From: Williamwhitmania sp.
Lineage (GTDB): Bacteria > Bacteroidota > Bacteroidia > Bacteroidales > Williamwhitmaniaceae
DNA length: 49,753 nt
NCBI GenBank assembly: GCA_035529935.1
Contig: DATKVT010000102.1
Coordinates: 1 to 49,753, forward strand
Reading direction: 5' to 3'
The stretch's first letter is position 1, and each line of letters begins with the position of its first letter. Position numbers and translations under genes: made by a program. Under the pieces are notes generated by a model. That model saw only the letters and a list, made by a program, of their open reading frames with translations, was not told where the DNA came from and ran no database searches. This document shows positions 40,922 through 47,710 of the stretch, in pieces.

Positions 40922-41542
40922 ATGTTGATAATTGGTATTGCTGGAGGAACTGGTTCAGGCAAGACTACTGTAGTAAAAAAACTTGTTGACTGTTTGCCTC
41001 CAGGCGAGGTTACCGTTATTCCTCAGGATTCATACTATAAGGATAGCAGCCACCTGCCTATGGATCAGAGGCAGGAAATTAATTTTGACCACCCTTCATC
41101 AGTTGAGTTTGAGTTGCTGGTGGAGAATCTAAAGAAACTCAAGAAAGGGGAGGCTGTAAATCAGCCAATTTACTCCTACCTCACCTGCGCTAGGGCGGCA
41201 GAAACTGTGTATATCGAGCCAAAGCATGTTATAATTGTTGAGGGAATATTGATTTTCACCAATCCGGAGTTGCGCGATCTGCTGGATATTAAAGTCTTTG
41301 TGGACGCAGATCCTGATGATAGACTTAGCCGCGTTGTCCGTCGCGACATTATTGAGCGGGGTCGATCCGTAAACAAGGTTCTCGAGCGTTACGAAAAAAC
41401 AGTGAAGCCGATGCACCTTCAATTTATAGAACCAACTAAGCGATATGCTGACATTATTGTTCCTCAAGGAGGAAACAATGAAGTTGCTGTTAGCATTCTT
41501 ACCACCATTATAGAAAAAACACTTCACCAACATGGCTATTAG
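40922..41542 (+). CDS. udk: Uridine kinase
   Basis: 206 residues. The P-loop GGTGSGKTT is at residues 8-16; IPQDSYYKD and NFDHPSSVEFELL are substrate-site motifs, and RRDIIERGRS is the lid. It phosphorylates uridine and cytidine for nucleotide salvage. The exonuclease gene starts 2 bases after its stop. Confidence 0.96.
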   Translation: MLIIGIAGGTGSGKTTVVKKLVDCLPPGEVTVIPQDSYYKDSSHLPMDQRQEINFDHPSSVEFELLVENLKKLKKGEAVNQPIYSYLTCARAAETVYIEPKHVIIVEGILIFTNPELRDLLDIKVFVDADPDDRLSRVVRRDIIERGRSVNKVLERYEKTVKPMHLQFIEPTKRYADIIVPQGGNNEVAVSILTTIIEKTLHQHGY

Positions 41543-41544
41543 CA

Positions 41545-42288
41545 ATGCTTAATGAAGTAAACATAGAGAACATACTATTTTTAGACATCGAAACGGTGCC
41601 TGCTGTTCCTGTTTACTCTGAACTTCCTGAAGTGATGCAGCAACTTTGGGATAAGAAGGCACTGTTTATAAAAAAGGATGAGAATCAATCCAGTGCCGAG
41701 GTTTTTGACCGGGCTGGTATTTATGCTGAATTTGGCAAGGTGATTTGCATCTCTGTTGGTTTTGTTTTTTCTCGAAAAAAAGTTCCATACGTTCGCTTAA
41801 AGTCGTTTTATAATTCCAACGAGCAACAGCTCCTTGAAGAGTTTGGTGAACTCCTACGCAAGTTTGGCCAGCGAAAGGGAGCACTAATGTGCGCACACAA
41901 CGGAAAGGAATTTGACTTTCCATATATTGCCAGAAGGATGCTGATAAACGGGGTATCCCTTCCTGGAATGCTAAATGTTGCTGGGAAAAAACCTTGGGAG
42001 GTGGCGTTTCTCGATACCATGGAACTTTGGAAGTTTGGTGATCATAAAAATTACACTTCGCTACATCTGCTTGCCACTATTTTTGGCATTCCGACACCTA
42101 AGGATGACATTGATGGTTCAATGGTTGCTGAGGTCTACTATCGCCAGCACGATATTGATCGAATTGTAACTTACTGCGAAAAGGATGTGCTCACCATTGT
42201 GCAGCTGTTGAGAAAATACCGGGGTGAAGAGTTAATCCCAGCCGAAAATATTGAGAGGGCCAGCCAATCGGGCTCATCCGTTGAGTAA
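41545..42288 (+). CDS. DnaQ-like 3'-5' exonuclease (PolB-type)
   Basis: 247 residues. Exo I is ILFLDIETVPA (DxE), the Exo II region is CAHNGKEFDFPYIARRM, and Exo III is VTYCEKDVLTIVQLL. This matches the predicted PolB-like exonucleases of Bacteroidota, stand-alone domains without a polymerase. They degrade DNA or RNA from the 3' end; a specific role is not known. It follows udk by 2 bases, and its last 15 bases overlap the end of the converging hydrolase gene. Confidence 0.9.
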   Translation: MLNEVNIENILFLDIETVPAVPVYSELPEVMQQLWDKKALFIKKDENQSSAEVFDRAGIYAEFGKVICISVGFVFSRKKVPYVRLKSFYNSNEQQLLEEFGELLRKFGQRKGALMCAHNGKEFDFPYIARRMLINGVSLPGMLNVAGKKPWEVAFLDTMELWKFGDHKNYTSLHLLATIFGIPTPKDDIDGSMVAEVYYRQHDIDRIVTYCEKDVLTIVQLLRKYRGEELIPAENIERASQSGSSVE

Positions 42289-43077
42289 AAACTCTTTTAA
42301 CTTTTCCAGAAATAAGGCCGATTGTTCAGCGTGAACCCAGTGACCAGAATTGGGAATAGTAACTATTTTATAGTGACTAAACAGGTATCTTATAATTTCT
42401 TGATCTCTTTCAATTTTGATGTAAGGCGAGAGTTCTCCTTTAACAAATAGGGTTGGCGTCTCAACTGGATAATCCTCTTTTGCACTAAAGGAAATTCCAC
42501 CCATGAGATTTGTGAGATTCTGGTCAAGTGCATCAAGGTTCAGCCTCCAATAGAAATTATCTTGGTCATCTCTTGCAAGGTTTTTTAGCAAGAAGCGGAC
42601 TACGGCTAGCGGTTTAATGCTTTTGCTAAGTAGCTGTTCGGCTTCAACTCTGGTGTCAATCCTTTTCAACGGTAACTCTTGCAGTGCCGAAATTATTTTA
42701 CGATGTTCCTGTAGTTGGGGCGAATTGGACAGAATATAGGAGGTGGGAGCAATGTCTACCACTACCAGCTTTGCTATTTTTGCTGGATGGTCAAGGGTTA
42801 GCTGCATGGCGGCTTTACCACCCATGGAGTGGCCAATGAGTATGGGCACGGCAATTCCCAAATCCTCAATAAGTTCTAAAAGATCGGCGGCAAGGTCAGG
42901 GTAACTGTGCGCAGGACTATGTGGGGATTGACCATGATTGCGCAGGTCCACTAGAATTACCTCAAACTGGTTGCTGAGCGCAGTGGCTATGGACATCCAG
43001 TTGTCGGAAGAGCCATAGAGCCCGTGGGCAATTACTATGGGTTTGCCTTGTCCTAATCTTCGGTGGTAGAGTTTCAT
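42274..43077 (-). CDS. Alpha/beta hydrolase (YbfF-like esterase)
   Basis: 267 residues. The nucleophile elbow is GHSMGGKAAM; HGLYGSSDNW near the N-terminus is the oxyanion loop. The acid is probably in VKGELSPYI (the usual Asp is Glu) and the base is in PNSGHWVHAEQ. It resembles E. coli YbfF, a short-chain acyl or thioester hydrolase. It starts 3 bases after pdxJ, which suggests one transcript. Confidence 0.9.
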   Translation of the reverse strand: MKLYHRRLGQGKPIVIAHGLYGSSDNWMSIATALSNQFEVILVDLRNHGQSPHSPAHSYPDLAADLLELIEDLGIAVPILIGHSMGGKAAMQLTLDHPAKIAKLVVVDIAPTSYILSNSPQLQEHRKIISALQELPLKRIDTRVEAEQLLSKSIKPLAVVRFLLKNLARDDQDNFYWRLNLDALDQNLTNLMGGISFSAKEDYPVETPTLFVKGELSPYIKIERDQEIIRYLFSHYKIVTIPNSGHWVHAEQSALFLEKLKEFLLNG

Positions 43078-43080
43078 GAG

Positions 43081-43797
43081 CTACTCGTACAATTGTCTTA
43101 GGTAAAGCTGAATGGTGTTTTCCAATCCAAAGTAAAGAGCGTCGGAAATTAATGCGTGCCCAATTGAAACTTCAAGCAGGCCAGGAATATTCTGGTAAAA
43201 ATACTTTAGGTTCTCTAAACTCAAATCGTGGCCAGCGTTAAGTCCTAGTCCGCATTCAACTGCAACCTTAGCAGCAGCGATAAAGGGGGCAATTGCAGCA
43301 ACCTTGTCCAAAGAGTAGCCCGAGGCATAGGGTTCCGTATAAAGTTCTACCCTATTGGTGCCTGTTTCTGCAGCTCCTTCTACCATGGCCGATTCCGCAT
43401 TCACAAACAGGGAAACCCTAATTCCCTTTTTGTGGAACTCCTTAACTACATCTGTAAGAAATGTTCTATTGTGAAGAGTATTCCATCCAGCACTTGAGGT
43501 AATGGCCTCGGGAGGGTCTGGCACTAAGGTTACTTGGGCTGGAACAATTTGCATAACAAGGTCAATAAATTGTTCCGAAGGATATCCTTCAATGTTGAAC
43601 TCTGTTTTTATCACCTTTTTAATGTTGTACACATCTTGGTAGCGGATGTGTCGTTCGTCAGGCCGTGGATGAACAGTGATGCCTTGCGCACCAAAACGTT
43701 CGCAGTTTATGGCTGCTTCCACAATATTGGGAATGTTGCCACCTCTTGCATTTCTAAGTGTGGCAATTTTGTTTATATTTACGCTAAGCTTTGTCAT
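43081..43797 (-). CDS. pdxJ: Pyridoxine 5'-phosphate synthase
   Basis: 238 residues forming a TIM barrel. Conserved stretches are LSVNINKIATLRNARGG at the N-terminus, GITVHPRPDERHIRYQDV and GLGLNAGHDLSLENL. The usual substrate-site residues are present. It joins 1-deoxyxylulose 5-phosphate and aminoacetone phosphate to make pyridoxine 5'-phosphate. It is divergent from the CBS gene; a TAACTTTG box is its likely promoter. Confidence 0.95.
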   Translation of the reverse strand: MTKLSVNINKIATLRNARGGNIPNIVEAAINCERFGAQGITVHPRPDERHIRYQDVYNIKKVIKTEFNIEGYPSEQFIDLVMQIVPAQVTLVPDPPEAITSSAGWNTLHNRTFLTDVVKEFHKKGIRVSLFVNAESAMVEGAAETGTNRVELYTEPYASGYSLDKVAAIAPFIAAAKVAVECGLGLNAGHDLSLENLKYFYQNIPGLLEVSIGHALISDALYFGLENTIQLYLRQLYE

Positions 43798-43823
43798 TGT
43801 TGATTTGTTGTATTAACATCGCA

Positions 43824-43831
43824 CAAAGTTA
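43824..43831 (-). promoter_or_regulatory. Candidate -7 promoter element of pdxJ (TAACTTTG)
   Basis: On the minus strand TAACTTTG, followed by TGCG, fits TAnnTTTG and lies 26 bases before the pdxJ ATG. The opposite gene starts only 15 bases away on the other side. Confidence 0.5.
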
Positions 43832-43845
43832 AAAACAATTACCTT

Positions 43846-44511
43846 ATGCTGGCCAAGGATTTAATCTCCGATGTTATTCCTGCCCTGAGAACTTCTGATA
43901 CAGGTACAAAGGCTTTGGGATGGATGGACATTTTTAAGGTTGCCCATCTTCCCATTGTAAATAATGAGGATTTTCTTGGGGTAATCGGTGAAAGCGATAT
44001 TTACGACACCAATATGCCGGATGAGCCACTAGGCAATCATCCACTTTCTCTACAACGACCATATGTGTTGGAGGATCAGCATGTGTTCGAGATTATGGAT
44101 GTAATGTCGAGGCTGCAACTTTCACTAATACCCGTGTTAAATCTAAAGAAGCAGTACATAGGGGTGATCTCTCTACCTGACCTCCTGCACTATTTTGCAG
44201 AGTTGTCAGCACTAAAAAACCCTGGTGGAATTGTGGTTCTAGAACTCAATGAAAATGATTATTCGTTGGCGCACATTGCCCAGATTGTTGAGGGTAACGG
44301 AGCAAAAATATTATCGAGCTACATTACTGCTCACAAAGATTCTACGAAGATAGAGTTAACGCTTAAGCTTAATGTGGTGGATCTTACATCTATAATTCAA
44401 ACTTTTACCCGATACGAATATACAATTATTGGTGCCCACATGCGGGTTGATGAGATGGACGACTTGATGGAGGAGAGATTTGACTTACTAATGAGGTATT
44501 TAAATGTTTAA
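43846..44511 (+). CDS. CBS-domain protein with C-terminal ACT-like region
   Basis: 221 residues. Two CBS domains (about 1-60 and 70-125: AHLPIVNNEDFLGVIGESDIYD, then LSLIPVLNLKKQYIGVISLPDLL) are followed by an ACT-like fold (GGIVVLELNENDYSLAHIAQIVEGNGAKIL). CBS pairs bind adenosyl nucleotides. It is set 3 bases ahead of nadK, which suggests a link to nucleotide or NAD state. Confidence 0.87.
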   Translation: MLAKDLISDVIPALRTSDTGTKALGWMDIFKVAHLPIVNNEDFLGVIGESDIYDTNMPDEPLGNHPLSLQRPYVLEDQHVFEIMDVMSRLQLSLIPVLNLKKQYIGVISLPDLLHYFAELSALKNPGGIVVLELNENDYSLAHIAQIVEGNGAKILSSYITAHKDSTKIELTLKLNVVDLTSIIQTFTRYEYTIIGAHMRVDEMDDLMEERFDLLMRYLNV

Positions 44512-44514
44512 GTA

Positions 44515-45411
44515 ATGAAGGTAGCTCTTTACGGACGTTATTTCCCTAAATCACACTTGAGTTGTCTTAAGGTGCTGTTCGAACGATTTGCTAAGAATGG
44601 TGTTCAGGTAAAGGTGTATGAGGCGTTTTACCAGCTGCTGAAAAACGATTTTGGCTTTGAACCTAAAGGCGTTTTGGTCTTTAATTCTCCATCGGAACTT
44701 GATATGGATACTGCCTGTGTGTTTAGCCTAGGTGGGGACGGTACCTTTTTGGAAACAGTGGCACTAGTGCGCGATTCCGGAATCCCCATTGCAGGGATAA
44801 ATGCAGGTAGGCTTGGCTTTCTGACTTCCATTTCGTGTGAGTTTATTGATGAGGTGATCGATACGCTTCTTGGCAACACCATTAGTGTGGAGAACCGATC
44901 ACTAATAATGGTTGAAGGTCTGCCTGCTCCGCTGTCGGATTTTCCTTTTGCCCTGAATGAGGTGAGTATACAAAAGCATGGCTCCTCTATGGTATCGGTA
45001 AATGTTTATCATAACGAGGGATTAATAAATACATACTGGTCCGATGGCTTGTTGGTGGCGACACCTACTGGGTCAACCGCTTATTCCTTGAGTGTAGGAG
45101 GCCCGATTATTACACCTGATTCTGCTAGTTTCGTAATATCACCAATTGCGCCGCACAATCTAACAGTGAGGCCACTCGTGGTTCCCGACAGCTATAAGTT
45201 ACGGCTTGAACCTACATCGCGCGATGAAACAGTTATTTGCGCCATCGATAACCGGTCAATGCCCATTGCTTCTGGCAGTCAAATTTTTATTTCGAAAGCA
45301 CCGTTTACCGTAAAGTTGCTCATGCTCGGAGAAACGGATTTTTTTAAACGGTTACGCACAAAACTGATGTGGGGTGTAGATAACCGAAGTTTGACCGGAC
45401 GAAACAATTAG
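44515..45411 (+). CDS. nadK: NAD kinase
   Basis: 298 residues. The GGDGTFLETV motif carries the catalytic Asp, INAGRLGFLTS and NEVSIQKHGSSMV follow, and TPTGSTAYSLSVGGPI is the nucleotide-binding loop. It phosphorylates NAD to NADP. The order CBS-nadK-barrel-porG-uppS-bamA recurs in Bacteroidota. Confidence 0.96.
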   Translation: MKVALYGRYFPKSHLSCLKVLFERFAKNGVQVKVYEAFYQLLKNDFGFEPKGVLVFNSPSELDMDTACVFSLGGDGTFLETVALVRDSGIPIAGINAGRLGFLTSISCEFIDEVIDTLLGNTISVENRSLIMVEGLPAPLSDFPFALNEVSIQKHGSSMVSVNVYHNEGLINTYWSDGLLVATPTGSTAYSLSVGGPIITPDSASFVISPIAPHNLTVRPLVVPDSYKLRLEPTSRDETVICAIDNRSMPIASGSQIFISKAPFTVKLLMLGETDFFKRLRTKLMWGVDNRSLTGRNN

Positions 45412-45416
45412 CGCAT

Positions 45417-45424
45417 TATATTTG
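45417..45424 (+). promoter_or_regulatory. Candidate promoter (TTTG at 45390, -7 TATATTTG)
   Basis: TATATTTG fits TAnnTTTG, and TTTG at 45390-45393 stands 23 bases upstream as a possible -33. It overlaps the end of nadK and could start the porG-uppS-bamA group. Confidence 0.45.
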
Positions 45425-45484
45425 TTAAATATTGTTAAGCAACCTGAACTGAAAAAGGCATGTCTGCTTGTAAATAAAAATAGT

Positions 45485-45492
45485 TACTTTTG
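45485..45492 (+). promoter_or_regulatory. Candidate -7 element (TACTTTTG) before the barrel gene
   Basis: TACTTTTG fits TAnnTTTG and lies 20 bases before ATG 45513. Its transcription start near 45499 would exclude the GTG start at 45495, so it decides the start of the next gene. Confidence 0.5.
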
Positions 45493-45512
45493 TAGTGCAT
45501 AGCAACTTAACC

Positions 45513-46262
45513 ATGAAACTGACTAAATATCTATTTTTAGTGTTGGCTTTTGTGAGTGTTCAGACTAATCTGGCCGCTCAATCGTGGAGTTATAGTCACT
45601 ATGAAATTGTTACAGGACTTTCTATTTATCACGGTTTTGATGATATTGGTGGATCGTCATCCTCGAATAATTTGGGCGGCCTTCGCGATTTTTCTTTTAC
45701 CAACTTGCGACCCGGTTTAACTATTGGTTTGAGGTATAAAGTGAACGATCGGTTTTATGTTAAAGGGATGATCGCTTCTGGTATTATGTACAGTAACGAT
45801 AAGGGTTCTAGAAACGAAACACGAGGTTATAAGGTAAATATTTTTGCCACGGATATAGGCTTTACTGCTGAATACTATTTTGTAAAGCCTGCTCAAAATA
45901 GGTATTTTTCAATTATGGCGGTAAGAGGAGGCGTGAGGCCATATGGCAATCCTTATGGGTTTTATGTGTATGCAGGTTTTGGTGGTGCAATGTTTTCTCC
46001 GAGTGGCAATGCGGCGCTAGAAGCTAGCCCAAATTTTAACGGTTCATCTTCATTTGCTGCAATTTTCCCAATAGGAGTGGGTGTTAAGGTGAATTTAATG
46101 CCAAGAGTTTCATTTAATGGTGAGTTTGGAACACGGTTTACTACAACCGATCGTATGGACGGTTTTGCGTCCCCCTACTCAAAATCCAACGATATATACT
46201 ATGTTGTCACTTTTGGCGTTTCATATCAGTTGGTACAAAAGATGAAGTTCCGAAGGAACTGA
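45513..46262 (+). CDS. Outer-membrane beta-barrel protein, PorG-like
   Basis: 249 residues. A signal peptide (MKLTKYLFLVLAFVSVQTNLAAQ) is followed by strands with the PorG/DUF6089 look: EIVTGLSIYHGFDDIGG, LRPGLTIGLRYKVNDRFYVKG, TDIGFTAEYYF. It is longer and more diverged than the next gene and is probably a tandem paralogue. PorG-type proteins are barrels that touch the periplasmic ring of T9SS. This assignment is by fold and neighbourhood. Confidence 0.78.
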   Translation: MKLTKYLFLVLAFVSVQTNLAAQSWSYSHYEIVTGLSIYHGFDDIGGSSSSNNLGGLRDFSFTNLRPGLTIGLRYKVNDRFYVKGMIASGIMYSNDKGSRNETRGYKVNIFATDIGFTAEYYFVKPAQNRYFSIMAVRGGVRPYGNPYGFYVYAGFGGAMFSPSGNAALEASPNFNGSSSFAAIFPIGVGVKVNLMPRVSFNGEFGTRFTTTDRMDGFASPYSKSNDIYYVVTFGVSYQLVQKMKFRRN

Positions 46263-46282
46263 TTCCTATTTCGCCCGTTTTC

Positions 46283-46927
46283 ATGAAAAAAAACACCATC
46301 CTTTTTGTTTTCCTTAATCTAATTACGACGATTGCAATATCTCAAAACAGTATAGATATTGGTGGCCGTGTTGGTGGGAGTTACTATATTGGTGACTACA
46401 ACGTAGCTACACCTTTTAGCCACCCCAATATTGCCGGTGGCGTTTTTCTTCGCTATAATTTTAACGACTACTACGCCGTCAGGTTTGGTGTAAATGGTGG
46501 TAACTTTTCGGGAGGCTATTCCGCTACAAATGGATACCTTCCTGCTGCAGGAGGTGGTTTCAACACGCTAATCTTTGATGGAAATGTTGCTTTGGAGATT
46601 AACTTTTTACCCTTCGATGCCCTAGCGTATAAACGAAAAAAGTATGCTCCATTTGTGAGTGCAGGCTTTGGTGTTTCCTATATTGGAGGAGCTTTGTCTC
46701 CCTCGGTACCATTGAGTATCGGCGTTAAATACCGACCGGCACGTCGATGGACCGTTGGCTTTGAGTGGACCATTAGTAAAACGTTCACTGATAAGCTAGA
46801 TGGCTATACCAACTGGACGGATCAGAAAAATTCCGTAATTCATAACAACGATTGGTACTCAGTAGCCGGATTATTTATAACTTTCCGCCTTTTAAATAAT
46901 AGCGTGGTTTGTCCTGTTTACAAGTAA
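46283..46927 (+). CDS. porG: PorG-like T9SS outer-membrane protein (DUF6089)
   Basis: 214 residues. The signal peptide is followed by DIGGRVGGSYYIGDYN and FLRYNFNDYYAVRFGVNGG, typical of DUF6089, and the frame ends in a C-terminal strand rich in aromatic residues. In Porphyromonas gingivalis PorG lies beside uppS and an Omp85/BamA gene and joins the PorK/PorN ring of T9SS. The same neighbours are here: uppS overlaps the downstream region and bamA follows. It fits the T9SS cargo in this window. Confidence 0.85.
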   Translation: MKKNTILFVFLNLITTIAISQNSIDIGGRVGGSYYIGDYNVATPFSHPNIAGGVFLRYNFNDYYAVRFGVNGGNFSGGYSATNGYLPAAGGGFNTLIFDGNVALEINFLPFDALAYKRKKYAPFVSAGFGVSYIGGALSPSVPLSIGVKYRPARRWTVGFEWTISKTFTDKLDGYTNWTDQKNSVIHNNDWYSVAGLFITFRLLNNSVVCPVYK

Positions 46928-46941
46928 TTGAATTTTCAGAA

Positions 46942-47688
46942 ATGTCCAAAGAGTGTCTCAATTTGCAAAAGGTTCCAATCCATGTTGCCATTATAATGGA
47001 TGGTAATGGACGTTGGGCAATGCAGCGTGGTAGTCAACGCATCTTTGGCCATCAAAACGGTGTTAATGCTGTGAGGGAGGCAGTAGAGGCGGCTGGTGAG
47101 ATAGGTGTTAAATATTTGACACTTTATGCATTCTCCACTGAAAATTGGAATAGACCAAAGGCTGAAGTTGATGCCCTTATGGACTTGCTCGTTTCCACCA
47201 TTAATGGCGAAGTGGATAATCTTTCGAAAAACAAAGTGCGTCTCAGCATTATTGGAGATATTGAAAGTCTACCCGAAAAGGCGCGACTGAATGTGGCTCA
47301 AGCAATTGAAAAAACTGCGAAAAATGATGGACTTAACCTGATCCTTGCACTCAGCTATAGCGCTAGATGGGAAATTGTTGATGCCACTAAGAAAATTGTG
47401 GATGATGTTGTAAGCGGGAAGCTACCCGCTGGTAATATTTCTCAAGAACTTTTCAGCAATTACCTTACAACGAAGGGTATTCCTGACCCAGAGTTGCTTA
47501 TTAGAACAAGCGGAGAGGAGCGTCTCAGTAATTTTTTGCTATGGCAACTTGCCTATGCGGAATTTTACTTTTCTGAAGTGCTTTGGCCCGATTTTGATAA
47601 AAATGAATTTTTCAATGCAATACTCGATTTCCAGCGAAGAGAACGTCGTTTTGGAAAAACGGGCGATCAAATAAAACATAAGTGTTAA
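46942..47688 (+). CDS. uppS: Undecaprenyl diphosphate synthase (isoprenyl transferase)
   Basis: 248 residues from ATG 46942, 14 bases after porG. The N-terminal motif is HVAIIMDGNGRWAMQRG with the diphosphate-binding Asp, followed by GHQNGVNAVREAVEAA, LTLYAFSTENWNRP and the C-terminal DPELLIRTSGEERLSNFLLWQLAYAEFYF. It makes the C55 lipid carrier for peptidoglycan and O-antigen. The upstream frame to 46909 adds 11 unlike residues. Confidence 0.96.
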   Translation: MSKECLNLQKVPIHVAIIMDGNGRWAMQRGSQRIFGHQNGVNAVREAVEAAGEIGVKYLTLYAFSTENWNRPKAEVDALMDLLVSTINGEVDNLSKNKVRLSIIGDIESLPEKARLNVAQAIEKTAKNDGLNLILALSYSARWEIVDATKKIVDDVVSGKLPAGNISQELFSNYLTTKGIPDPELLIRTSGEERLSNFLLWQLAYAEFYFSEVLWPDFDKNEFFNAILDFQRRERRFGKTGDQIKHKC

Positions 47689-47710
47689 CTACAAATAACA
47701 ACATCTGAGA

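Noticed and set aside
42274..42288. Frameshift or assembly error between the exonuclease and hydrolase genes
   Set aside because: Both proteins end at natural positions for their families, so the overlap is a plain convergent overlap.
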